Source: Pleurostoma richardsiae
Lineage: Eukaryota > Ascomycota > Sordariomycetes > Calosphaeriales > Pleurostomataceae
Assembly (NCBI GenBank): GCA_030052745.1
Contig: JANBVO010000016.1
Span: 496,001 to 560,000, forward strand
Direction of reading: 5' to 3'
DNA: 64,000 nucleotides
Shown one piece after another: positions 43,708 through 54,706 of the stretch. Made by a program: the position numbers and the translations under genes. Position 1 is the stretch's first letter, and each line of letters begins with the position of its first letter. The notes beneath the pieces were generated by a model. That model was not told where the DNA came from. It made no database searches and was given only the letters and a program-made list of their open reading frames with translations.

Positions 43708-46700
43708 CTACACATCGCCGTTCGCAGGCTCTAGGTTTTCTGAAGTCCTCGCTTTCCGTCGTCTCAACAGATTTTGCCGAGAGTGGGAAGAGACTTTACC
43801 TATGGCTTCATTCAATGTTGTCCGTATCCTGTTAGCCAGATCTCGCTGCGTGTCCTGAGCCCTCTTGAGCGATCTTTTCGCTATCACTCCGTCGTTTTCC
43901 CAGCTCTCTCGCTCCTTCTCTCGCTGTCGTTCTTTCAATGCTTTGTCCTCCTTTTGGTGGTCCTTTTTCTTTCTCATCTTGATTTTATATTCGATATCGA
44001 TGTCCTTGGACAACCAGAACTTGTATAGTCCGGAGCGAATTTTGATTCCGACAAGTAACCACTCGACAAACGACGCAATGACGCTCCTGATAGGCGGGCT
44101 AAATGCCAGGATCAGGGCGAGAATGATAATAAAGAATGATATGGAAACTCGTACAAGTCAGCTTGACTGCGGGTTCTCAAGTAACTTGGAGGACACTGAC
44201 ACATTATTGCAATCTGCCTCTTGAAGGTGACAGCCCAGAAGTCCACAATCTGGTCAGGTATTGGTGGTGTCGAGCTCGTTGAGTTGTCGTTGTTGCCGCC
44301 GCCGCCAGACCCTGTCAACTCTACGGCGTTCATCCCGAACAAGCTCGTCATGAACGAGAGGGGAAGCTAGAATGCCGAGATTAGTGCAGACACTTGACAG
44401 TATTAGGCTTGTGCAATACGTACAAACACGATCGTCATCACAGTGAATAGCATGATAGCTCGTCCCTGACGCACTGTTTCCTCGCCCTGCTTCATGGCCT
44501 GGTAGGCTTGGACCACGCTAGCCTGTTCCTGCTTTAACCCTATAAGGTCGTTGACCTAGACACGCGGAGTTAGAGTTGCCACATAATCTGGTAGATGATG
44601 TCTTTGGCCTGACTTACATTCTGTGCCGCCATGTCCGCGCTCTCTCTAAGGTCTTCAAGCTCTCTAATCGTGTCAGCTACCTTCGCAACGAGCATGTTTG
44701 CATTTTTCTCAAAGGACTTATGTTGTTGCCTCCGTATTGTCTCCTCCCACTCTCGAACCTGGTCACCCGTAGCTTGCCGAGAGGGCTTATTGATCACGCG
44801 GGTCCAAGTTCCGTTGCTGTTAAACTTGATCTCCTCCACAGCAGGAGGCTGCACGCTGCTGTTAATTTCCGTTTCTTTGACTTGCGGCATGTCTTGGACC
44901 TTGCTGATGTACTGTCGGATGACCTCCTCCTGCTGGCGAACAATATGAATCATGATATCAAGCTCGTCGATGATGTCCCGTATTTCTCGCTGGAGCCTGC
45001 CTTCGTGCGTGATGTTGAGCAGCGGCAGGACTAATCTGTCCGGGATTCCTTCGTCGACGGGGGACTGGTATATATCAGCCAAGTCTTCAGCTAGCTCCCA
45101 GAGATGTCTGAATCCGATGGTTTGTTTGTTTGTCTGGAAGTACGCGGGTTGATGTGAGCCAAACGGTCCACTGAGACGAGTAGCGATTTTGTGATTGTCT
45201 GCTTACCACTTTACCGATAGACTCTGCAAAAATATCCAGCACCTGGGGCCGCTTGTCCGCGGTTTTTGTCCTGTCGAAGAAAACGTTGAAGGCTTCGTCC
45301 AAGATGATCAGCCCAAGATCAAAGACAGACCGGACGTGGTTTCGTGGTTTCGTTTGATCCTTCAAGCGGGTTCGGATAGACTGATGCACCCCCGAAGGGT
45401 CCTTCTGGCTCAGACCATACCGCTGAGGAAAGCAAGTCAGGATGGTGTCATTGTCAAGTATCCACATCCAAAGCTGGTCAACCATGACGGCGCGGGAGAG
45501 TTTGCAGATGTCGTCCTTGCACTGTTTACAGCCGTACTCATCCTCATATTTTCCATGGCCGGTCCACTTCCATCCTTCTATGACTGCTGGCGTTTTTCCT
45601 TGTGCCGTTCCGCTACCGGGTGCAGTATCTTCATGTATGCACCTCTTCAAATCCCGTTTTGCCGGAGTATATGGCAGGAGTCTATGCGCAAACTCGGAAT
45701 GCGTAGACCGGTAAACCACCTGATCTCTATCGCGGCGATGAGTTGTTCGTAGCTTCCAGAAGTAGGCCCGGTCGAGGGACCTCCGCGGGTGTACTGGCGG
45801 ATCTCTGAAGAGGTAATGCTCGATGACCTGGCTCTCCTGGTAAGTAGCCATCGCCTCGTACAGACGCGCCGCATCAATGAGATACTGTGCAAGGGGGTTA
45901 ATCGGTCGAAGTCTCCCGCATTTGTCCATTGTGACTCCGAGGAAAATTTTGCTAGGCTCCATTTGGACCGTCTCGTATTGGTCCGCCTGTTCTTTGACTT
46001 CTATCCTCTTCTTGTGCCTCCTTCTGTCCCACAAGATGTCCTCGATTGTCCGAGGAACTGCTTCAGCGCTATCATCATGGGCTTTGTAGTAGCTTGGATC
46101 GCTATGTATTACAGTCTGCAATGTCGACTTGGGGAGCATGTCTCTCACAAGCTTTCGCATGTTCCGTTCCTTCAGTCGCTGATCTCGTCGAGTTCGAACT
46201 TCTTTGTCGACTCGCCCTTCGATTGTCTCCGTAATGATCGAACGCATCCGGTCGCTCTCCCAATGAAGGAAGGGCATCTAAGGATAGGCGAAGTCAGGAC
46301 CCAACAGCGACTGTGTGTACATGAGAAAGAAGAAACGTCAACACGAACGAAGAGCACCATGTTCTCCTGGTTATTATTCTCGTGTGCAGCGCTCGCATCT
46401 GGGAAACGAGTTGATTAGCTAAAGTAGTCGATACAGATATTGCCATCTTCTGCCAACAAAATTGACAATGTCTCACCCGTAGAGAAGGTCTTGCAGAGGG
46501 ACCGTAGGTGCCGGGAATGAACAATGCCATCGCTGATAGAACCGTGCTGCTGTCCTTTCCAGAGATCCGGGCGTAAAACGAGACCAAGTTTCTCCTCCTT
46601 GAAGTAGCATCCCATTGCATTCTGAGAGAGTGGATATGTCAGACCATACAATCCCATGATAGTTTTCTGCAGAGCATTACCTTAACCCACTAGGAACTGT

Positions 46701-48078
46701 CAGCCATCACATTTGTGCCAGCAACACCAGTAAGACTTACCATCATGTTATTACAAGGAATGTGGAAGTATCGCACCATGTATCCACGGTCTTGAGCCTT
46801 AATGCCCCCAGACGGTGGTCCAGTGTCGACTTCCTTTCCTTTTTCTTTACTTGAGTCGACAATTTCCTCGTCCTTCATCTGGTGGACTGGGCTTTGAAGG
46901 AATTGTGATGTTGTCAATTTCTCAACTGACAGCTGCTGGTCCGGGAACTGACCCTTATATATCTGGTCATGCACGGATTTGCTGATAGGTTTCATCACAC
47001 CGATGTCTTCTCCCGGATGAACTTTGGCGTGAGGCTCTCTCCGGAGCTGAATGAACTGAGCCTTCACATCTCGTTCAAGCCTGTATAAGAGGTCGTTATT
47101 GTCACCTTCGACTTGCTCGTCTGTCCTCTCAACCTTTTGCTGCGTCCGATACTTCTCGATGATCTCACGGATCCGCTCTCTGATCGCTGACGCTGAGTCT
47201 CCTGCAAGCTTAGCTTGCTTCTTTCCTGGTTTCATCTCGGACCCAGACGGAGCAGCTGGGTTGGCCCGGCTTGCCGGTTGCTGAGTTGCTGTTCTGGTCC
47301 CAGCTCGTTTGTCTTCTGACGGGAAGGAAGCAGCAGGGGCTATGGTTACGGTCCCCGTATTTCTAGCGTCACTTCGGGATGGTACCGCCTGTGTTTCCGC
47401 TGCTCTAGTCGCTGCAGCTATGGAAGTCTCGTCGGACGTCTGCTGGTCTCCCGTGCCCGGCTGTGTAGAGCGACCCGGATCGCTAGTTTTCTCCTGTAGC
47501 TGCTGTTGGGGGGAGAAGATGCCGTCCATGGTCACGTCTGAGAAATGCCAGGCTTCAGGCTGTGCCTTCCTCCACTCTTCAACTCTAGGGACGTTTTTCT
47601 CATAGATGTCTGATTCCCTCCAGCGTTCGCGGCTCGCGTCTACATGACTAGTGAGCTCCTTGAGGGAGCTCCGCAGGAGGTCGATTCGCTTGATATTGCC
47701 ATCTAGGGCTAGAGCCGTGGTATACCAAAGATGTATCGAGTCCTTGACAAACTCTTGCTTCTTACCTGCCGACGCGGGATTTTCTTCGATCTCGGATTTG
47801 TAGGCGATGTCAACAGCTTCTGTCCAAACTTTAGCATCATTCAGAAACCGTAGCCGATCGGCGATAGGGACGCATCCGATGAAGTGACATCGAAGATCCC
47901 TAATGTCGGTGATCCTGTGGCAGTCCGACGACAGGCATGGATCAGACTCGATTCTGCTCATGTTTTCTATGATGTCAGTGGGGCAGAGAGACTTCACCTT
48001 TGCGGTTGATAGAACATCTCCTGGCAGGGCAGGAAGAACAAAGTTATTAATAACCACTCGCGACACATCAGTGACCAT
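43708..48078 (-). CDS. Large protein with C-terminal CorA-like magnesium-transporter domain
   Basis: Nine exons: 48078-46741, 46689-46681, 46621-46477, 46398-46349, 46277-45207, 45133-44618, 44555-44424, 44366-44201, 44147-43708, total 3867 bases, 1288 residues. The N-terminal 450 residues are polar, with a Ser/Thr/Gln/Pro-rich linker and charged coils. A middle region has MPFLHWES and WMWILDNDTILTCFPQRYG, a signature of fungal CorA-like proteins often found with ankyrin or helical domains. A long helical stretch precedes the first membrane helix, which ends FMTSLFGMN. This contains the G-M-N motif (about 1098-1100) that defines CorA channels. The second helix IAIMFSISFFIIILALILA follows. A Lys/Arg-rich tail of about 120 residues ends the protein. 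Exon 2 is a nine-base microexon (Trp-Val-Lys). Ion transport is possible. The long cytosolic part suggests a sensing or signalling role. Confidence 0.87.
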
Positions 48079-49198
48079 TTTCCACTACTGAGGCTAGACA
48101 AGCAGGACGGGACGGTCCTCGGTACCGTACGGCTGATCGAATATGGCGTAAATAGTCGAAGAACAAACCCCCCGAACCCCCTGCAGTTTGCCAGCCACAC
48201 CGGCATCTCGTAGGGAGCTGAACCCGGTGGCGTGAGCCCATGAGCCGGCAAATTCGCGCCAAGCGAATCAGCAACAGCAGACCATAAGCATCAACTCAAC
48301 TAGTGGCATATTACATCGCCATTATTGTTGCTGATGCTGGGATATTAGATGCCAGTATGCCAGCCTCGTGAGGGGTTCACACCACCATCAATACATGTCT
48401 TCGATTTCATGGGAAGTCATGGGAAGTCATGAGACGCGAGGGTGTGTTACGGCAGCCTTCGGGAAACAGAACAATCAATGATTTCAGCGTGTGCTCCGTA
48501 TACTTCCCGCAGCACTTCCTCAATATCATCTTCAGCAGCAGTTGATGCAATAGTGTGCCAATCCAAGCCGGAAGCACAACAATAGGTCACAATGTGGATC
48601 AATACTGCTAAAGCGGTTCCGAGACAGATACAAAGTGGCACGGCTGAAACTATCAAACAGCCCAGTGATGACTCTTATTGGCCTCACTATTCATAATATA
48701 CACAGTCCAAGGCAGTGGTGTGGGCGGAGTGGTCAACGGCCTCTCAGAGAAGTGGTGGTGAATATCTGCGAAGCTCTTTCCCCTTGGACGGACTATATGG
48801 TTTCGCCAGAACAGATGCTGCGAGGAATTCCCAGTCCAAGGATACATCTGTTTGAAAGGTCCCTTTAGAGAAGATCACACTTTACGCCGGAGTGATCATA
48901 GTTTTCAACAGGTGAAACTGACTTTGACAGGTTGATGTGTGATTCCTTCGCTCGATGCTCACCGGCTCCGAGCTGGGCCCCGTGACCGCGGAGTCTGTCT
49001 TCGCCGAGCTGCCGAGATGGAACTGCCAAGGCCGCACGGCGGTTAAATACGGCACGGCCTATGTAAACATGAGTCAATCTAACTCAATCACAACAGGGGG
49101 CCGGTCCTCAACACAGCGGATGCGTTTGCTCTGTCGGTCTCCATCTCTTTCCCTTCCATTTCGGTTCTCCATCTGGTAAACCGTCTTCCGTAGACACG
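48079..49198. other. Spacer, divergent promoters
   Basis: About 1.1 kb between the CorA-like gene and an SDR gene that diverge from each other. It includes a direct repeat GGGAAGTCAT at about 48410-48432. Chance frames only. Confidence 0.45.
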
Positions 49199-50267
49199 AT
49201 GGTAAATCTCACAGAGGTCAGCAAGACCAACGACGCGTTCGCCGCAGAGCGCCACCGCGGCCTCGTGTGCGTCTTCGCCGGAGCCACCAGCGGAACTGGT
49301 GCTGGCACCCTCGAGGCCATGGCGAAGATCGTGTTTGAATCGACCTTCTATGTCCTGGGTCGATCCGCCGCCCATTTTGCGACCCAGCGCGAGAAGTTGC
49401 AGTCACTGAATCCGACCTGCACGGTCATATTTCTCGAGGCAGAAATTTCCCTCCTCTCCGACGTCGACGCCGCGTGCAAGCAGATCGCCGCCGCGGAGGG
49501 GCGGGTCGATTACCTGTACATGAGCTGCGGTCTGATTTCTCTTAACGGGCCACAATGTGTGTGCGCGAGCTTCTCCCGGCTCTTGTGCGGGTGCCGCCGC
49601 GAAGCCGGCCTACGCCTCTAGATGATCTAACGAGGCCATAGACACAAAGGAGGGCCTAGAGGTCTGTTTTTCCTTGTCGTACTATGCCCGCATGCGACTG
49701 ACCACAAACCTTCTCCCCTTGCTGCGCGCCTCCGAGCAGCCGCGGGTCCTGAGCGTGCTCAACGCCGGGCGGGAGCAGCGTATGCGTGATGACGACCTCG
49801 GCTTGGAGAAGCACTGGTCAGCCATGGCTGTCATTGGCCACAGCACTACCATGACCAGCCTGGCCCTCGAGTACCTTGCCGCGCACGACTCGAAGATCGC
49901 CTTCCTGCACGCCTTTCCCGGCTGGGTGCGCACGGACAACTTCTCGCGTTTGCGGGCGCCGGATGGATCAGCGATCTTCTGGAGGGTGGCGCTGAGGCTC
50001 ATCCAGGGACTTGTCGCGGTGGTCCAGAAGGTTTTTGGCATTTCGGCGGAGGATTGCGGTGCCAGGCAGGCATTCCACCTGACGAGTGGGAGGTTTGCGG
50101 GACCAGGGCTGCTGCTCATCGACAGGGCGAGCGATATACTTCCTAGGAGCAAGGTCCTGGAGCACTACAGGACGATGGCAGGGCCGGAGAAGGTCTGGGA
50201 ACATACAGCAGGCGTCTTCGAGAAGGCCTTGACCAGGGGTGGATCTAAAGGGACAGACCGAGGGTGA
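49199..50267 (+). CDS. Short-chain dehydrogenase-like protein, atypical active site
   Basis: Two exons, 49199-49556 and 49642-50267, total 984 bases, 327 residues. The N-terminal Rossmann motif is FAGATSGTGAGTLEAMAK. SCGLISLNG stands where NAG-type motifs lie. In the catalytic region the sequence reads LSYYARMRLTTNLLPLL and later HSTTMTSLALEYLAA. The usual Y-x3-K is not apparent, as in a fungal SDR subgroup often next to biosynthetic genes. NAD(P) binding is likely, but classical dehydrogenase activity is doubtful. It lies tail to tail with another SDR gene of a different subgroup. Confidence 0.86.
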
Positions 50268-50679
50268 TGCTGCATATCTCGAGACTCAAGTTCTTACGAA
50301 TTTCACCTGTGCTAGACTGTATTGTGGTCAGAGTTGTCAGGTTAGCCTTCGGTGTATGTCAGGCTCTGTATTCTTCATTCGAACTCCGGAACATCGCATC
50401 TTCAGGACACTCAGCGCAAAGACGAGGACGCATGCACACCGGTGTCTGTTTCATTCTAGTGGGAGGAGCGATGACCTTGACGCAGCGTAAACGTTCAGAG
50501 AGGCGCCCTAGCCGCTTTCAACTACGTTATTTTCGAAGGTCCTTGGGCAGGGAGATGATGCGCATACAACTACGCGCTGTTCCATCGTCGTGGACTGCAT
50601 GTCTGGTAGTGCCGCCTTTGGAATAGACTATCCTTAGAGCAACTTCAGTAACCTCCACGTGAACTATATCATCTTCGCA
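50268..50679. other. Convergent spacer between the two SDR genes
   Basis: About 410 bases with the 3' ends of both genes. No gene recognised. Confidence 0.45.
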
Positions 50680-51815
50680 TCACACACTCTCCTCCTTCTC
50701 GATATCCTCCTTGCTCGGGCACCACTTGTCCTGCAGCTCCTGGTCCAGAGTCAGGGAGTAGACATCCTTGGGCCACCACTCGCCCCAGCTGGTGAGGAAG
50801 ATCTGCTCCGGATCTTCTGGGAGGTCGTCGCGCGTGAAGGCACGGTGGATGCTCGAGGCACCTAAAGAGGCGGCGGTCAGTTCTCGAACATCCTATCCTC
50901 GTCGTGTCATTGAACGAAGAAGTGTGATACGTACCCTCCGGAACTGGCTTAGCATCAGCCATGTCGATATTCGGCTTGAAGCTCGTATATCTGGCGAGCC
51001 CCGTACCGGGAATGAGCCCGGGGGACACCGCGACGACAGTGCAGGAGCCTTTCAGCTGGCGTCGCCAGTAGTGCGCGCCCAGCAGCTGGACGAACTTGGT
51101 CTCGCTGTAAATGACGGGGTCGGCCGTCCCCGCGCCAACCTTGAGGTCGGCCTCTATGGCCTCTAGGCAGATGACGTGAGCAGAGAAACACTTGTGGCGC
51201 AGGCCGCTCGGGAATAGCCGCTTACCTGTGTCCTTGACGATGCGTATGGCACCGGAAGACACGACGATGATTCTCGACCGTGATTCAACTAGCTTCTCCC
51301 GCAGGAGGTGGATGAGGTAATGCTGCGCTGGGTGCCGGGGTCACTATTAGCCAGCGTGCGCTATGCTTGGGTGGAGGACAGATCTTACAGAGATGGTTCA
51401 CGACATATGACTCGCACCACTTAGATCCGTGAGGGGCGGCGACGCTAGACGACTTGATGTTCGCCGCGTTGAGCAGGAGGTAGTCGATGGGAGTCTGGCC
51501 CAGTCTCTCGAGTATTTGTTGGGCGAATGTCTTAACGTCCCTGAGGTCGGCTAGGTCGAGCGGCAGGACGGACAGGCTGTGCCTGCTTGCGTCGTAGTTG
51601 ATGCCGTCGTAGGCCGCTTGGGCCTGCGCTTTGTCCCTGGCGCCGAGAACGAAGCGGTAGGGTTGCTGGGCCTGGCTCAGGAGGTGCTTCACCAGCTCGA
51701 ATCCCTGTTCAGCCACCTCACGTCAGCGGCTGCTCTTGTTTTGAGGGGTCTGGTTGGGACTGACAAGGCCGGAGGAGCACCCTGTCGCGACGATTGTCTT
51801 AGAAGCGGTGGCCAT
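50680..51815 (-). CDS. Short-chain dehydrogenase/reductase (protochlorophyllide-reductase-like subgroup)
   Basis: Five exons: 51815-51765, 51704-51389, 51327-51226, 51162-50935, 50861-50680, total 879 bases, 292 residues. Splicing gives VATGCSSGLGFELVKHLL, the TGxxxGxG cofactor site. LNAAN follows at the expected place, then IIVVSSGA with the catalytic Ser, and YSETK with the Tyr/Lys pair. VSPGLIPGTGLAR follows the active site. The C-terminal 60 residues (TSWGEWWPKDVYSLT) are specific to this subgroup. All classical catalytic residues are present, so it should be an active NAD(P)H oxidoreductase. The substrate is unknown. Confidence 0.9.
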
Positions 51816-53690
51816 GACTGTTTATGCAGTTTGAAGACGGTTGCTTGAGTGTCAGAAAGGCAGCACAGTCGTCATGGTCATGGCGCTCGAAGCTCAGCTT
51901 TAAGGCGGATTTAAATGGAGTTAGTGACCCGCGATCTAGGGAGCCAGGCGTCACTAGAGCGACATGATTTGTCATCTCAGGCGCCTACGCCGGCGTCTGA
52001 ATCCTCTCGGACGTCTGATGCGCTTGGCTTGCTGGCTTGAGGATCTGACGGTCTCGATCCTTCGACCAAACGTGCAGGATGTAACTGGATCTTGCGAGTC
52101 GAGACAGTTATTAGTAGACCCACGCCTGGTGCCCCAACACTCCAAGAAACCCAAGCCCTCACGTTAACTGCATCTTGCTGGCTCGCATCCAAATGCCATG
52201 AGATTCTGTGTTTCTTCGGGCGCTTGGGATAACAATTCTTGCTACTGATCCATGCGCTTTGTCGGAACAATGGCAGACAAGAGTTCTTGGCCGCGTACTT
52301 AATGAATCGGTTGAACGGTTCATGGTCTCTTGTCACCGAGAGAGCCCCTCCTCGGCTCGGATATAGCCCCATCACCTCTTGACGCTGGAACATCGATGGC
52401 CATGGTCAATGTTGTTTTTCGCGTTCTTTGTCCTCGTCCCAGTGGTGGCTCATGATACGTCTGGCAACGAGAGCTCACAGCTGCATTGAGAGGTACAGCG
52501 CTCTCCCTGGTTGATGCACAGGCACGTTCAGCATGCTCCAGCTGCGGAGAGGGTGGCTGCCGCGCGTTAGAACTGACTACCTAGCCACCCCGATGCGAAA
52601 CGCTCCTCACTCATTCACAAAATGGTGTTCTATTACCTTGTCGCACGAGAGTAATATCAACAGAGGAACACATCCCCGCATCCAAGCTGTCCTCGAAGGC
52701 GATCATCGCTAGTCTAGTACCAAGTGTAGTATTGATGGTTTAGCTCTCCACCAGTCGCTGTCCTCTCTCTGCAGCGAGCAAACGGCGCATGGCAACTAAT
52801 ACAGGTACCGGCTTTGCTGCTGCTCATGCCATAAGGTCGGCTCTGGATGCTAAAGCGCATTACACGGTCTGGCTCTCATCGGCATTAGATGGGTTTCACT
52901 GTCTCAACCTCTCCATGCATTCCCTATATACTCAGCTGTCAATCGGCGATATCCGCGGCTTATATCTCTGGACAGCGTCTACCTAGTCGCCCACCGATTC
53001 TAGCTGTCATGTCCTCAGGGGGTGAAACCGACAACATCCATTCGAAACGATGTTCGGAGCTGACGGGCTTCATACGCTCGTCCTGTTGACTGAGAATCAG
53101 GTAAACACTTCTGTATGCACTCTTGACTTCGTCGCGGAGGTGCCACATCGTGAGTGTCATTATGCTGACAGGAGAAGCTCTGGGGCGGACGACCGGCTCT
53201 ATCCTCAGGGCCGGAATCAACATCGGGGTAGGATGGGAGCTCGTTGTGAGCAAAGTGGAATTCTACGTCGCTCAGGTAGCACTACCAATGTTGGCAGAGA
53301 AACCATCATCGTAAAGCAGACATATAAAAATGTTGTGCTGAGACGTGAATCAAGGTCCGTCAGGGAAGCAGGGAAGCAGGGATAGAGGAGTAGATGGGAA
53401 TAAGCAGGAAGTTCACCATCTATTGGCACGAGAATATCAACAACAGCCTCAAAAAGCCTTCGTGGCTTCGGGAGCCTCCTCACCTGCCATATACGGCAAG
53501 TTCTCACTCGCGCTGATGCGCCAGGCGAACTGAATAGGGCTAGCTGACAAATTCCTTCCGAAAACCGGGCAGCCTCCGAATAAATACCCAGTCGTGTCAG
53601 ACCGTCAGACTGTCAGACTACCAACTTCTCGATTCACCTTTCCCTCGACTTCCCACAACGACTACGAGAGCCGGCCGCGGGAGGAACAAT
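51816..53690. other. Gene-free 1.9-kb spacer
   Basis: No supported gene. A 138-codon minus-strand frame at 51977-52393 and shorter frames near 52789 and 53123 lack domains and splice support. The left end holds the promoter of the reductase gene, and the last 100 bases the leader of the acetyltransferase gene. Confidence 0.45.
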
Positions 53691-54453
53691 ATGGTAGCGC
53701 ACCCACGGAGAGCCATGTTGTGGCATTTGCCCTCCGTAATCCGGCTGTACGTCACCGTCTTCTTTAGGGAGCAGCTCATGGACATTCTGCATCCTCTGCG
53801 CCGCCAGTACCCGTCGGACTTCGACCGTTTCGTCCGCGACATGCTCATTGAGCGCTGGTGGACGCTCGCCTTCGAGCAATACCTGGAGGTGCTGGTGGTG
53901 GAAGACGGCACGGTGGTCGGCTTCGCCTGGTGGCGGCGGTCGTGGCCCGACGACGAGAGTCGCAGGAAATCGGAAGGGTGGTTCACGCTCAGTATGGAGA
54001 AGATATCTTTACCGCCCGGCCAGCAAGGGACAGGGCGACGTGCTAACCACCTTCTCAGGGCGTTGGGCCTCGCTCTTTGTTCTGGCTTACCTTCGATTCC
54101 TGGTTTGGCTGTGGCCGTACCGCAGCGCCGAGCCCAAGATGGGAAACGCCGTGAAGGAAATCTTCGCTGGCCTGCAGCCCTTGTTCGCGAGCCCGCCCTC
54201 TAGGAAGAAGGCCTGGAACTTGCTCACCCTGGCGGTGGACCCCAGGTTCCAGAAGCAGGGGCTGGGCACCCAGTTGGTGGAAGAGGGTCTGCGACGGGTG
54301 GACAAAGCGGGCGTGTCGGCTTGGCTGCTTTCGATGCACGGGCTTGAGCCGTGGTACGGGAGCTTCGGATTCGTAGAGAAAGGACGAGCGAACATCGGCG
54401 ATTTTGCGAAGTGGGAGGGTGGCGCGGTCATGTTCAGGGAAAATGAAGATTGA
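53691..54453 (+). CDS. GNAT-family N-acetyltransferase
   Basis: Two exons, 53691-53991 and 54059-54453, total 696 bases, 231 residues. The C-terminal half carries the acetyl-CoA motif A: LAVDPRFQKQGLGTQLVEEG, with Q-x2-G-x-G. Then come a helix and the motif-B strand WYGSFGFVEKG, the typical Y-x2-x-GF ending. The N-terminal half has EVLVVEDGTVVGFAWWRR, the beta-strand pair before the insert. Fungal GNATs of this kind act on small molecules or proteins. The acceptor cannot be inferred. The intron contains a GCTAAC branch site. The start at 53691 is the first ATG of the frame. Confidence 0.87.
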
Positions 54454-54706
54454 ACGCATTTCCGGGGTCGAGACCTGCCTCATTGTCCTCGTTCCCGTTT
54501 TAGTGTCAGAAGCGCCGGAAGCATGCTGTGGTGCTCGCTTTGTCCACACCAAAGTGCGTTTCGCGATCCTGGCACTCTTTGTCGGTCAGATTTTATATAC
54601 GGTCTGTCATTCATGCGCTTGCTCTCTCATGCGAATCCCCACCCTTACACACTGGTCCACCGACAGCGCGATTTTTGCAGCTCACACGCGCTACCTCCTC
54701 AGCGAC

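Noticed and set aside
51977-52393. Minus-strand frame of 138 codons.
   Set aside because: No domain, no signal peptide and atypical composition; not enough to call a gene.
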